Shown here: piece by piece, positions 27,154 through 38,299 of the stretch
How positions within the stretch are numbered: the stretch's first letter is position 1
How the letters are laid out: each line of letters opens with the position of its first letter
Origin: Serinus canaria
Taxonomy: Eukaryota; Chordata; Aves; Passeriformes; Fringillidae
DNA: 64,000 nt
Direction: 5' to 3'
Assembly: GCF_022539315.1 (NCBI RefSeq)
Contig: NC_066342.1
Span: 15,951,346-16,015,345 of the forward strand
The notes under the pieces: generated by a model
The model's database searches: none
The model's input: only the letters and a program-made list of their open reading frames with translations
Told to the model about the DNA's origin: nothing
Made by a program: the position numbers and the translations under genes

Positions 27154-28050
27154 TATGGTCTGTGTGCAAATCTAGAGGAGAATGGAGATTGACTGTGGAC
27201 TATGGTGGCTTGAAGGAAGTGACTCCACCCCTGAGCACTGCCGGTCTGGACATGCTGGAACTCCAGTATGAGATGGAGTCCAAGGCAGCAAAGTGGTATG
27301 CCACAACTGACATTGTTGAAGTGGTTTTTTCCAGAGAATGCAGGCCTCAGTTTGCTTTCACCTGGAGGGGTGTGCAGTACACCTGGAACCAACTGTCCCA
27401 GGGGTAGAAACACAGCCCCACCATCTGCCATGGACTGATCCAGACTGCACTGGAAAAGTGTGAAGGTCCAGAACCTCTGCAGTACATTGATGACATCATT
27501 GTGTGGGGGAACACGGCAATGGAGGTATTTGAGAATTTGAGAAAGGAGAGAAAATCATCCAGATTCTGCTAGAAGCTGGCTTCACCATCAAGAATAGCAA
27601 AGTCAAGGGACCTGCCCGAGATATCCAGTTCCTGGGAGTAAAGTGGCAAGACAGATGGCATCAGATTCCCACTGAGGTCGTCAATTAGATCACCATAATG
27701 TCTCCGCCGACCAGCAAGAAGGAAACACAAGCTTTCCTAGGGACCATAGGTTTTTGGAGAATACACATTCCTGAGTACAGCCAGATTGTGAACCCTCTCT
27801 ACCTGGTCACCCACAAGAAGAAAAATTTCCACTGGGGCTCTGAACAGCAACAAGCCTTTGCCCAGATCAAGCAGGAGATTGCTCCTGCAGTAGCCCTTGG
27901 CCCATCCAGGATGGGACCAGAGATGAAGAACATGCTTTACTCTGCAGCTGGAAACAATGGCTTGTCCTGGAGCCTGTGGCAGAAGGTGCCTGGGGAAACT
28001 TGAGGCTGACCACTGGGATTCTGAAGCCAAAGTTACGGAAGATCCAAAGC
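27154..28050 (+). pseudogene. pol: Element C RT palm and thumb
   Basis: Contains WRLTVDYGGLKEVTPP, YATTDIVEVVFS (palm acid region), QYIDDIIVWG (catalytic box, about 27480) and the IQFLGVKW and FLGTIGFWR connection motifs. Stops occur at 27405 and 27686. The frame leads to TGILKPK-like connection codons and is cut at 28050 by ERV-4, resuming at 34742. Confidence 0.82.
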
Positions 28051-28343
28051 TGTTGCTAACGGACATGAAAGAACTAGACGCACACTTTTGCTCCGAGGTG
28101 AAGAGCAAAAGAGAAAGTTTATTTTCTGACCCCAATATTTATAGTTTTCCAAAAGTGACAGTGGATTGGAGGGTGAAAGTGCCACCTCTCCAATGCCACT
28201 GGACAAACTACCAGTCCATCAAGTTTCTCCTCCTCCATAAAGGAATGCAAAACAATGTGTTATCTACAGAAAGTATGTGAGAAAGTTCTCCACAAGGAGG
28301 TAAACATCAGAAGGCTAGAAAATATTAGAAAATCAGGGCAACA
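28051..28343 (-). repeat. ERV-4 3' LTR
   Basis: A 293-bp LTR; on the minus strand it starts TGTTGCCCTG and ends GTTAGCAACA. AATAAA is on the minus strand near 28122. Confidence 0.95.
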
Positions 28344-28356
28344 TCTCACCCTTTTC
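28344..28356 (-). promoter_or_regulatory. ERV-4 polypurine tract
   Basis: The minus strand reads AAAAGGGTGAGA directly before the 3' LTR. The tract is shared with element A and, with one change, element D. Confidence 0.85.
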
Positions 28357-28419
28357 CGTTTAAAAAGAAAAAAGGATAAAAGGAGGTGAATAATGTGCAA
28401 AGGGAAGTATGAACAATGT

Positions 28420-31161
28420 TCAGTGTCCATTTATGGAGGAATCATCGGACTGATCACCCGCGTCGTCTGCATCTGAGTCATCACCCGATGATTCACCCAC
28501 TTGATGCCTTTCAGGTTGGTCACGGTTTCCATGTTGCCCGTCGGCCAGGTTCTGTCTCTGCGGTCGCAGGTCAGGGCGAACACACTTCGATGGTACCCAG
28601 CGTACCCCGGAATCTGTGGATACACAAGCATACCCACGCCCCGAAGCGATAAGGTCATAGGGACCTTCCCACTCTTTGGTGACTAAATTCTGCACCCGAA
28701 CCTTCGCTCGAGGCTGATGTGCCTCGTCCGCAGCCTGCAACGAGAGATGGTGATTCGAAATGACAGGGTTATTTGAGTTCTGCGGCACAGTGAGATGATT
28801 GATTGTAAACAAAGCTTTTGCCAACCGACTGTGCGGGGTTTCACCCTGCATTCCCCGTTTTTGTTTTTGAAGAACCCGCTTCAGCGTACCATGAGCACGT
28901 TCCACAATCGCTTGACCAGTTGGAGAATGAGGGATACCGAACTTGTGGGAAACACCCCACAACTGCAGGAACTGCTGCACCTTTTGAGATGCGTAAGCAG
29001 GACCATTGTCGGTTTTCACAGCAGAAGGTATGCCCAGAACAGCAAAGGCCTGCCTCCAGTGGGCAATGACATCACGGGCTTTCTCCCCAGTGTGAGCAGA
29101 AGCCCACATGGCAGAGGAGAACGCGTCCACTGTGACATGCACATACTTGAGCCGGCCAAACTCGGCAATCTGGGTGACATCGGTCTGCCAAAGCTCCAAG
29201 GCCCTAAGGCCTCTGGGGTTTACCCCTGCCGGCAAAGGCGGAGCAAGTGTGTGGCAGTCATCACATGACTCAACAATGTTACGAGCCTCAGTTGGCGTCA
29301 GCTGAAACTGCTTCTGCAGGGTATGTGCGTTTTGGTGGAAAAACCCATGCGATGCCTTGGCCTGCGCGAGTGTATCAGGCTGAGGTGCCACCCACGCTGG
29401 GTTAGCTAACTTGTCAGCTCTCGTGTTACCTTCCACTATAAATCCTGGCAAATTGGTGTGACTCCTCACATACAGAACATAGAACGGATGAACCCGGGCC
29501 TGAATGGCACACCACAAGGTCTTCAGTAACTGAAACAAGGCAGGATTACTGACCTCCTTCAACACCGAATGACCCAACCGCTGTGCGATGTCGGCAACAT
29601 AGGCAGAATCCGTGACGAAGTTGAAAGGTTCGTGGGAAAATTTCTCAAACGCCATGACAGCAGCCCTCAACTCAACCAATTGGGCTGACCCATCCTCACG
29701 GCCTTCCAGAACCTGCCACTCAGATCCGTCCCTCCAGGTAACAACGGCCTTTCCTGTTTTCCCTGAACTGTCAGTGAAGACGGTGGGTCCTTGCACGGGT
29801 TCCTGACTATTTTTGGGCCGCAAAGAGATCTGTGCAGACTTTACCACGTGTAATAGCTTATGGCTGGGCAGATGATAAGTGATCTGCCCTGAAAAATTTT
29901 CCAGAGCACTCTGCAGGGACACACTGTTTGCAATGCTCCAGTCAAAATCCTCCCGGGGTACTGGGAGTATGATCTTTGCGGGATCCGCACCCATCAATTG
30001 CAAACACCGTTGTCGGCATTTGATTATCAAGTGAGCAATTAGCTCAAACAATGCAGTTGCCGTCTTCTGCGGCTGATGGGGCAGGAAAACCCATTCCAAA
30101 ATGTGGAAGGCATCGGGCCATTTGTCACTCCATTGGCCAATGATGCCTGTGGGATGCAAATCTGGAGTGGTGATGAACACAGTGACATCAACGGAGGGAT
30201 CAATGCGATAAACTTGGCAAGCTGAAACAGCTCGCTGAACCACCTGCAGCGCCTCACGCGCCTCAGGGGTCAATGTGCGAGGTGACCTTAGGTCAGAGTC
30301 TCCTTTCAACAAATCATACAGTGGAGACAGCTGTGCGTCGGTTAGTCCCAAATACGGACGTAACCAAGTGATGACACCTACCAATTTCTGAGCATCATTC
30401 AGTGTCTTCACAGAATGCACAAATTGCACCTCCTGGTGACAGATCGTCCGTTCCAGGATCCTGACCCCCAAATAGTTCCAAGGTGGTTGTTGTTGAACCT
30501 TTTCTGGAGCCACCTGCAGTCCATGAGCATGCAGAGCATCGAGCAGCCGAGGCTGAATCCTCAGCAGCTCATCTTGGGTGGACGCAGCCACCAAAATGTC
30601 ATCCATATAATGATACAGACGTGCATCAGGAAACTGCTTGCGAACTCCAGACAAGGCACGGGCCACATACCATTGGCATATGGTCAAAGAATTTCGCATG
30701 CCCTAGGGCAAAGTCCTCCATTGATATCTCTGTGCAGGCTCAGCGTTGTTGATCGCTGGCACCGAGAAGGCGAACTTTGGTCTGTCATTGGGATGCAAAG
30801 GAATCATAAAGAAACAATCCTTCAGATCCACAATGAGGACCGGCCAGTCTGCGGGAAGCATGGTAGGCGATGGCATGTCCACCTGCAATGTTCCCTTACC
30901 TTCCATCATGGCATTGACCTTTCGCAGGTCTTGCAACAACCTCCATTTCCCAGACTTTTTATTGATGCAGAAGACAGGAGTGTTCCAGGGACTAGTAGAA
31001 GGTTCCAAATGACCCTGGTCCAACTGCTCCTGCACCAAATTTCGAAGGGCGACTAATTTTTCATCAGGGAGGGGCCACTGGTTCTCCCAAACAGGCTTGT
31101 CCACCAGCCACTGTATAGGAGGCGTAGGACACCCCACGCCCTTCATCGCAGTGGCTCCCAT
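28420..31161 (-). pseudogene. pol: ERV-4 pol with one amber stop
   Basis: The N-terminal piece (31161-30703) has [30 protein letters not shown] and [14 protein letters not shown] at 30703-30705 sits where a glutamine is usual (TLP-stop-GMRNS). The frame then runs 759 codons. RT has LYHYMDDILVA. RNase H has VFTDSSGK, QLVELRAAV, FVTDSAYVA and the final acid in NTRADKL. Integrase has H-X-H-X-C-X2-C zinc ligands (HGFFHQNAH, CDDC) and D, D, E in WQTDVT, KTDNGPAY and QAIVERAHG, then GRGYACVST. An acidic serine/aspartate-rich tail (SGDDSDADDAGDQSDDS) ends the protein, an unusual feature. Apart from the stop, catalytic residues are present. Confidence 0.93.
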
Positions 31162-31844
31162 CTAAAATCCGTCCCGATACGCACCCCCCAGGCGGACAAA
31201 ACATCCCTCCCCCAGAGATTGGCAGGAGTAGAAGTAACATGAGGCCTAATCCAGGCCTGTTGTCCCTCTGGGTTCGTGACCAGCACAGGCCGCTGGCTCA
31301 CGTAGCACCACGCCGTCACTCCCAGTCCTGTGACTGATGCCTCCACCTTATTCAGGGGCCACTCCGGGGGCCAGGTGTCAAGGGAGAGAACCGTGACATC
31401 AGCACCACTGTCAAGAAGCCCGCGGAGGCGGATCTCGGACTGTGTCACAGCAGGGATGGACATGGTGCACAGCATCTCGGGACAATCCCTGGTCAGGACA
31501 GCAGTCCAGTGAACTTGAGGCGGCCCAGTGGATCCAAAGCCGCCAGCTCCATGCGACCAGTCAGTCGTCCTGCAAACAGAGGACTTAAAAGGCACAAGTT
31601 GAGCAAGTCGCGTCCCTTTCGGGATCGTGACAGGGGGGGTGGGTGTGGAGACCATGGCGCAAATCTGCCCCCTGAAATCAGCATCAATCAGCCCCAGGTG
31701 CACAATGATGCCCTGAAGAGTGGCACTAGACCTCCCCATCAGGAGAGCACTCATGCCCCCACCCAGGGGACCAAAGGCATCCAGGGGAACTTTGTGTATC
31801 TCACCAGATTCTAAAACAACTGTTGCTGCGGTGCAGACATCCAC
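31143..31844 (-). CDS. pro: ERV-4 dUTPase-like plus protease frame
   Basis: An open frame of 233 codons overlapping the end of gag by 34 bases and the start of pol by 19. It is in the -1 frame relative to gag, and pol is -1 relative to it, the two-frameshift layout of betaretroviruses. The first half carries dUTPase-like strands ([24 protein letters not shown]). The protease half has [12 protein letters not shown], with DSG rather than DTG, as also occurs in some retroviral proteases, and [12 protein letters not shown] see no canonical slippery heptamer at the overlap. Confidence 0.88.
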   Translation of the reverse strand: MDVCTAATVVLESGEIHKVPLDAFGPLGGGMSALLMGRSSATLQGIIVHLGLIDADFRGQICAMVSTPTPPVTIPKGTRLAQLVPFKSSVCRTTDWSHGAGGFGSTGPPQVHWTAVLTRDCPEMLCTMSIPAVTQSEIRLRGLLDSGADVTVLSLDTWPPEWPLNKVEASVTGLGVTAWCYVSQRPVLVTNPEGQQAWIRPHVTSTPANLWGRDVLSAWGVRIGTDFRWEPLR

Positions 31845-34324
31845 GCCTGCTGATCCGCTGGTGCTGGCTGCAAGCCGGCAAAGCAGACCTGCATCGGCTC
31901 CGGGGTCTGGGGAGAGGCTTCTGTCTGGGCGCCTCCCCCCTTCGCGCTCGGCCTCACGTTTCCCGAGCTCGTTAAAGTCTGGCCATTAACATGAACAGTC
32001 GCCTTGCAGACATTGGACATATGATTAGGCCTACCGCACCGACCGCATAAGAACATGGGAAATTTCACCTTCTGCGCCTTTTTCCCCCGCTTCTTGCCAG
32101 CCTGTGCATTCCCCTGCTGTGGCCATCTGCCCTGTGGTGCTGCCCAAACCGGCTGCGCCGTGATGGCCTCAGCAGCCAACTTCCGACCCGTGGGAACGAG
32201 GTTTGTACAGGCCTCCGCCATCTCGGAGATGGTAGGAACCCCAGGCAGAGCCGTTATGACCCTCCGACAATCGTCATTGCAATTACACCTCACAAGGTTT
32301 GCAATCACAACCCTCCTTGCCAAAGGATCTGGCACCTGCCTCTCCACAGATGCAGTCAGCTTAGCTGCAAATTCCATGAACGGCTCATCAGGCCCCTGGA
32401 CAAAGGTCGCAAATGCCTGCTTTGGAGCAATCATCTCCAGGGTCTGAACAATCGCTGCCATGCCCACCGAGTTGCACTGGTCAAGCACAAGGGGATCAAA
32501 TCCAGCCTGCCCCTGAGGGTCCTCATAGGGTCCCGTGCCCAACAGCATTTCAGCCACAGCCACATGCCTGGGATCCTGCTGTCCCAGCTCGGCATTCTGT
32601 GCCACTCTGATGGCCACCAAACGAGCCCATTTGGTTTCAAAAACACCGTACTGCACCGGGTCAAAAAGGGAATGAGCCACAGCACGGAGATCGGAAGGCG
32701 TCAGCACGTCCCTAGCAACCCTCCGGAGAATCAGCATAACTTCGGCAGACCCCACACCATGCTGAATAACTGCATCAGGAAGTTCCTTCTCCAGCTTATA
32801 AGAAACAGGTTGATGGGTGCTATGAGTGACACCCCTGATCACAGGGAAAGCCTGGAGATCCCCTGGCAAAGCTGCAGCCAGTGCTGTGCCCCATTCAGTG
32901 GGCCCTGCAAGGACAAGAGCAGATGCCTGACAGGGAGCTGGCCGAAAACCGCTCGTCCCTGAACCCCCCACAGCACCAGCGGAGCCAGAGGGGCCCCCTC
33001 CGCGACCCCGCAGATGCCGCAAGGAGGCAGGCTCACACATCTCGTCGGTCTTAGACTTGCACTCCCACCAGAAACGGCCGGGCTCCTTCGGACGCACGGT
33101 CACCTGGCACTGGGGGAGCGTCCACAAGTTCGACGGGGAGGAGCAACGGCCCCACGGACCCACCGGCCTCCCACCATCCGTGCCAGCAGTCGCGCTAAAA
33201 GTGAATACCCCAGCGCCCTGTCGTGCCACAGCTCTGGCGGGGGGCGCCGTGGCAGACGCAGGCGCCGGCACGGCCCGCAGAGCCGGCAAGGACCGAAAAG
33301 AGATCAGCTCGGGTCCCCGACCTAGGACGGGGGGTTGGGCGGGGCGCCGAGAGAGGCATGGTCGGCGGAACCCCATCACCGCGGGGCGGCACCATGAAGC
33401 CCAGCATGCCCCCGATGAGGGCCCAATCCGAAACGCAAGATGCTACAGCGGGCACTGCCCCCGCTGAACGGAGAGGGGCGGGTTGCCCGTCCCCCGGGGC
33501 GGGGTCCGACGGAGCACCGACTGACTTCCCGCCCCCAGCTGCTTCCACCAACTGCGCAGGCCCAGAAACGGGCCATGGCGCCCCCCCAACCAGCGGGTCC
33601 GTCTCAGAGGCGGGCAAACCCGCCCCCACCGCACCCAGGGGGAACTTCGTGGAAATGCCGCAATTCGGACAAAGAGTCGTCACAGAATCAGGCTAGAGCA
33701 GAGGCGGAGGCTGAGCCAGAGACTCCTTGCCGCCACCAAGTGCCAGAAAAGCACACAGAGAGGATGGCACTCCACCCGCCCCGCCGCCGGCATGGGGCGA
33801 GGTGGGATGGGGGCGGCCTGCCGACTCTACGGGGTCTTCCGGAGCCCACAAGGCTCCGCCCCCCGGACTCGAGGCCAGCTGGCGGGGAGCCCAATCCGCC
33901 CCAGGGGAACAATCACCGCCCCCGGGCCGGATTCGTCTCGGAGCGGGGTGGGGGGGTCCACATCACTCAGAAACTCAAACTTCCCCTCGTCCGCTACCGA
34001 GAGAGATGGGATTCCCTGGGAGCTCCGAGGGCTAGAGAACCTGGACCCCCGCCAAACCATCACACACCTTTTCCACTGCACCAGCAGCGGCACCGCCTCC
34101 ACGCTGCAATCGTCAAGCAGAACGACCCGGAGGCGAGCCCCCAGGAGAGACCACTCCCCCCAGGAGAACGCCCGCCCAGTGTCCGAAAAGAACCCCTGTT
34201 CCCTGGCCCACGAATAGAGCCTCATAAACTCCCTTCAAGAACCAGGGATCTGCCTCACCTCCAGGACATCCCTCCAGATGTCCAAAACGAAAGACTCCTC
34301 CTCGAGAGTCAGAGAGGGAGCCAT
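31811..34324 (-). pseudogene. gag: ERV-4 gag, N-terminal part broken
   Basis: The start is at 34324 (MAPSLTLEEESFVLD). Matrix-like codons (RLYSWAREQGFFSD) follow after an in-frame stop, then a GC-rich, proline/glycine-rich linker with frameshifts, including a CPNCG motif near 33670. From 33379 a 522-codon frame is open. It holds capsid (AFPVIRGVTH; major homology region QGPDEPFMEFAAKL near 32400) and one zinc knuckle, CGRCGRPNHMSNVC, near 32010-32050. Start and capsid are in the same phase. Matrix resembles the Gag segments of A and D. Confidence 0.88.
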
Positions 34325-34421
34325 CACCACAAGGACAACAGGCAAAGCACCAAGGGCGGGGGGGGAAAAAACGGCACGGCCTCACCGCAATCCGAATCCT
34401 TGTCTCAGCCTAGGCTGCAGT

Positions 34422-34439
34422 ACACTTCGGCGGTCACCA
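34422..34439 (-). promoter_or_regulatory. ERV-4 primer-binding site
   Basis: The minus strand reads TGGTGACCGCCGAAGTGT two bases after the 5' LTR. It resembles a mutated tRNA-Trp site; tentative. Confidence 0.6.
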
Positions 34440-34441
34440 GG

Positions 34442-34735
34442 TGTCGCTAACGGACACGAAAGAACCAGACGCACACCTTTGCTCAGAGGTGAAGAGCAAA
34501 AGAGAAAGTTTATTTTCTGACCCCAATATTTATAGTTTTCCAAAAGTGACAGTGGATTGGAGGGTGACAGTGCCACCTCTCCAATGCCACTGGACAAACT
34601 ACCAGTCCATCAAGTTTCTCCTCCTCCATAAAGGAATGCAAAACAATGTGTTATCTACAGAAAGTGTGTGAGAAAGTTCTCCACAAGGAGGTAAACATCA
34701 GAAGGCTTAGAAAATATTAGAAAATCAGGGCGACA
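34442..34735 (-). repeat. ERV-4 5' LTR
   Basis: A 294-bp LTR; on the minus strand TGTCGCCCTG to TTAGCGACA, followed outside by the CAAAGC duplication. Confidence 0.95.
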
Positions 34736-34741
34736 CAAAGC

Positions 34742-36430
34742 CAACTACACTCCCACAGAGAAGGAAATCTTGGCCACTTATGAAGGAGTTCAAGCCACCT
34801 CAAAGGTGGTTCACATGGAAACACAACTCCTCCTGGCACCTCAACTATCGGTGCTGGGGTGGATATTTAAAGGAAAGGTTCCCTCCACCCACCAAGACAT
34901 CAACGCCACTTGGAGCAAATGGATTGCCTTCATCAGAGAGTGCGACCATATTGGAAACCCGAATTGCTCTGGGATTTTGGAAATAATTACAAACTGGCCA
35001 GAAGGTGAAAACTTTGGTCTCACTGATGAAGAGGAGCAGGAAAAGGGACATGAGCTGAAGAAGCACCACCATACAACCAGCTACCACCAGAAGAAACACA
35101 CTGCGCTCTTTTCACTGATGGTTCCTATCACACGTAGAGATGAAACAAAAGTGGAAAGCAGCCGTATGGAGCCCCACATGACAGGCTGCACCGGCCACCG
35201 AAGGAGAAGGTGGATCAAGTCAATTTACTGAACTCAAGGCTGTTCAGCTAGCCGTAGACATTGCTGAAAGAGAGAAGTGGCCAAATCTATACCTTTATAC
35301 CGATTCGTGGATGGTAGCCAATGCTCTGTGGGGCTGGCTGGTAAGGTGGAAAAAGGCCAACGAGCAACTTAGACGAAAACCAATATGGGCTGCTGATGAA
35401 TGGAAAGACATTACCACTCCAGTAGAGAAGCTACCTGTGAAAGTCTGTCATGTAGATGCCCATGTCCCCAAGAGTCAGGCTAATGAGGAACACCACAACA
35501 ACAAGCTGGTAGATCAGGCTGCAAAGCTAGATGTGTCAAAGATAGACTTCGATTGGCAACATAAGGGGGAGTTGTTCCTAGCTCAATAGGCCCATGATGC
35601 CTCAGGTCATCAGGGCAGAGATGCTACCTAGAAGTGGGCATGAGACCGAGCGGTGGATTTAACCATGAACAGTATTTCTCAGGTTATCCATGACTGTGAG
35701 ATGTGTCCTGAGATCAAGCAGGCCAAGGGGGTGAAGACCCTAAGGTATGATAGGCAATGGTCCAAATATAAGTAAGGAGAGGCCTGGCAGATTAATAAAT
35801 CACACTGCCCCAGAGCCCCCAAGGCAAGCGCTATGTGCTGACCATGGTGGAAGCCACCACTGGATGGTTGGAGACCTACCCTCTGCCTCACGCTGCTGCT
35901 CAGAACACCATCTTAGGCCTGGAAAAGCAAATCCATTGGAGTCATGGCACCCCTGAGACAATTAAGTCAGACAACGGGACCCATTTCAAGAACGGCTTTC
36001 TAAACACCTGAGCCAGAGAACATGGTATTGAATGGATATATCATATCCCTTATCATGCAGCAGCTGCCGGGAAAGTTCAAAGGTGCAACAGACTGCTGTT
36101 AAGACTACCCTGAAAGCACTTAATGAGTAAACCTTCAGAAACTGGGAAAGGAACTTAGCAAAAGCCACCTGTATGGTCAACACCCGAGGGTCCATCAGTC
36201 AAGCTGGTCCTGCCCAGTCTGAACCCCTGCACACAGTGGATGGAGACAAAGTTCCTGTGATACACATGAAAGGTTTTTTAGGAAAGACTGGATTAATCCC
36301 ACTGCAGGCAGGGGCAAACCCATCAATGGGATTGTTTTTGCTCAAGGACCTGGTTACCCTTGGGTAATGCAGAAAGATGGAGAAGCCCATTGCGTACCAC
36401 AGGGAAACCTAATCTTAAGTGAGAACTGTT
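34742..36430 (+). pseudogene. pol: Element C RNase H and integrase remnant
   Basis: RT tail codons resume (NYTPTEKEILATYEG) right after ERV-4. RNase H shows CALFTDGSYH (35100), LTELKAVQLAVDIAE, LYLYTDSWMVANAL and HVDAHVP. Integrase has the zinc ligands (HDASGHQG..., CEMC) and the core KSDNGTHF, but the first acid region reads WQIN and the last KVQRCN, so two of three catalytic acids are replaced. Several stops are present. The YTDSW and IN style fit class III (ERVL-like) rather than class II. Confidence 0.82.
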
Positions 36431-36502
36431 TGTAAGGCTTCATTGTGTAGAGTTTATTTATTTGGGTATGATGCTGATGGAAATAGAACAAGGAGTGGAT
36501 AA

Positions 36503-37681
36503 TGTCTTAGGCTGGAAATGTAAGAGGTGACTGGGGGTGTGTATTCTATTCCTATCTGTTAGAGGTGGGGCAGTTATCTTCTGTTAATGGGGCAGTTTTC
36601 TTTATCTCTTCCACAACCAATCCTCCCTCCGGGAAATACTGTCTGTTAATAGGACATTAAAAATCACTGCTTGACTGATAAAATTACATCATCCCATTGT
36701 GAGATGCTCTGCCCAAGGGGAGGAGCCAAGCATTCCTACCTGGATATAGTCTGAGATTTGGAACACCACAGTCTGCCTTCTCCCACTGGATTCCCAGAGG
36801 AGCAGCCTTTTCCCACTGGATGCCCAGAGGAGCAGCTTTTCTTCTCCACTGGATTCTCAGAGGAAGACCAGACCCATCTACACCACCACTGGACCTTCAG
36901 AGGAAAACTACACCCTTCTACAAGATCACTGCTTCAACACAGAACCACATCTGTCACTCCAGGAGGACTGCATCTGCCATTTAATCAGACTACTGCCAAC
37001 ATCCTGACCAACAGGGTCTCAGGTCGTATTCTGACTCTGTCAGTGGTTTTTTTGTAGTATTGCATTATTGAATTCACAGACAACCCTGACGAAGGAGACA
37101 GAGAAAATGATGCATCTGACTCCATTGATATCAGAAGGCTAACTAATTACTTTATTATACTATATTATTCTCTACTATATTACACTATATTACATTACAT
37201 CTAAACTGAATCTGCCAAGCACTCAATCCTGCATACAACTGCTCCCCAACTGCACTTATCTCATGACTGTCAGTTGACAGTCCCGACACACACACACACT
37301 TGGCCCTGATAGGCCAAGGAAACAAAACGCCATCACTTTGGGTAAACAATCCCCGTACTGCATTCTACTTTTGCACAAACACAGGCACAGCAAATTATAA
37401 TAATTGTTTCTCCTTTCTCTGAGGTTCAGAGAATGTGAAACCCAGAAATATTCTTGGGAAGATGTGCCTTGCTTTTCTCTGTGAAGAGAAATGTGGGGCT
37501 ACATTGCATTTGTATTTTTAATTTTCCTACTAAAGAACTGCTATTTCTACTTTCCATATCTTTGCCTGAGAGCCCCTTAATATCAAAATTATAATCATTT
37601 GAAGGGAGGGGGTTTAAATTTTCTATTTCAAGGCAGGTTCCTGCCTTCCTTGGCAGACACCTGTCGCTTCAAACCAAAACA
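36503..37681 (+). repeat. Element C 3' LTR
   Basis: A 1.18-kb LTR, TGTCTTAGGCTGG to CCAAAACA. A purine-rich stretch precedes it. Three ~50-bp repeats around CCACTGGATTCCCAGAGGA lie at 36780-36905 and an AC run at 37287-37300. The right end is set by the GAGAT duplication and by resumption of ERV-3 env. Confidence 0.78.
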
Positions 37682-37799
37682 GAGATCTATCCATTAATTC
37701 AAATCAGACTTCAAAGACAAAATTAACTTTTGGGTAAAAGAAAAAGAATGGCAGCCTCAATATTGGCACCTGGGGTTGCTGCAGCAAAAGCTTTGAAAA
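37682..37799 (+). pseudogene. env: ERV-3 env, cleavage site and fusion peptide, cut by gap
   Basis: After the GAGAT duplication the plus strand encodes a basic KRKR motif followed by an alanine-rich hydrophobic run (MAASILAPGVAAAKAL), as at the furin-type cleavage site and fusion peptide of a retroviral transmembrane subunit. This is what should follow the surface subunit that ends at 24295. The rest is lost in the gap. Confidence 0.78.
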
Positions 37800-38299
37800 N
37801 NNNNNNNNNNNNNNNNNNNNNNNNNNNNNNNNNNNNNNNNNNNNNNNNNNNNNNNNNNNNNNNNNNNNNNNNNNNNNNNNNNNNNNNNNNNNNNNNNNNN
37901 NNNNNNNNNNNNNNNNNNNNNNNNNNNNNNNNNNNNNNNNNNNNNNNNNNNNNNNNNNNNNNNNNNNNNNNNNNNNNNNNNNNNNNNNNNNNNNNNNNNN
38001 NNNNNNNNNNNNNNNNNNNNNNNNNNNNNNNNNNNNNNNNNNNNNNNNNNNNNNNNNNNNNNNNNNNNNNNNNNNNNNNNNNNNNNNNNNNNNNNNNNNN
38101 NNNNNNNNNNNNNNNNNNNNNNNNNNNNNNNNNNNNNNNNNNNNNNNNNNNNNNNNNNNNNNNNNNNNNNNNNNNNNNNNNNNNNNNNNNNNNNNNNNNN
38201 NNNNNNNNNNNNNNNNNNNNNNNNNNNNNNNNNNNNNNNNNNNNNNNNNNNNNNNNNNNNNNNNNNNNNNNNNNNNNNNNNNNNNNNNNNNNNNNNNNN
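37800..38299. other. Assembly gap, 500 N
   Basis: Exactly 500 unknown bases, probably a fixed-size placeholder. The rest of ERV-3 env and its 3' LTR are expected here if the scaffold join is right. Confidence 0.98.

Larger units (their letters stand above)
28051..34735 (-). mobile_element. ERV-4: env-less class II provirus, best preserved in the window
   Basis: A complete 6.7-kb element with two LTRs and a perfect 6-bp duplication CAAAGC (28045-28050 and 34736-34741). Gag, pro and pol lie in successive -1 frames, as in betaretroviruses. There are only 76 bases between the pol stop and the 3' LTR, so no env exists. The LTRs show about 9 differences in 294 (3%), several of them CpG decay. Pol carries a single in-frame amber stop; gag is broken in the matrix-linker region. 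It is a plausible relative of the helper that moved elements A and D. Confidence 0.95.
24296..37681 (+). mobile_element. Element C: class III (ERVL-like) provirus carrying further insertions
   Basis: Bounded by TGTCTTAGG on the left and CAAAACA on the right, with a perfect 5-bp duplication GAGAT (24291-24295 and 37682-37686). ERV-3 env is broken at the left and continues at the right. Inside lie a 5' LTR fragment, protease, RT, RNase H and integrase of a class III type, and a 3' LTR. The element was later hit by a 1.3-kb solo LTR (25831-27153) and by ERV-4 (28051-34735). Internal stops and lost integrase acids show it is dead. Confidence 0.85.
17756..37799 (+). mobile_element. ERV-3: class II provirus, split by nested elements, runs into the gap
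   Basis: Gag, dUTPase-protease, RT, RNase H, integrase and env lie in order on the plus strand. Insertions are a solo LTR in gag (19530-19823), a solo LTR in integrase (22522-22860) and the 13.4-kb element C in env (24296-37681). Env resumes at 37682 after a GAGAT duplication and is then lost in the assembly gap. Pol and Env resemble ERV-1 more than ERV-4. Many in-frame stops and an internal deletion near 22020-22085 show it is old. Confidence 0.85.

Noticed and set aside
33014..34450. Plus-strand proline/arginine-rich frames up to 336 codons
   Set aside because: They are antisense of the GC-rich ERV-4 gag linker; the minus strand has Gag start, knuckle and frame logic.
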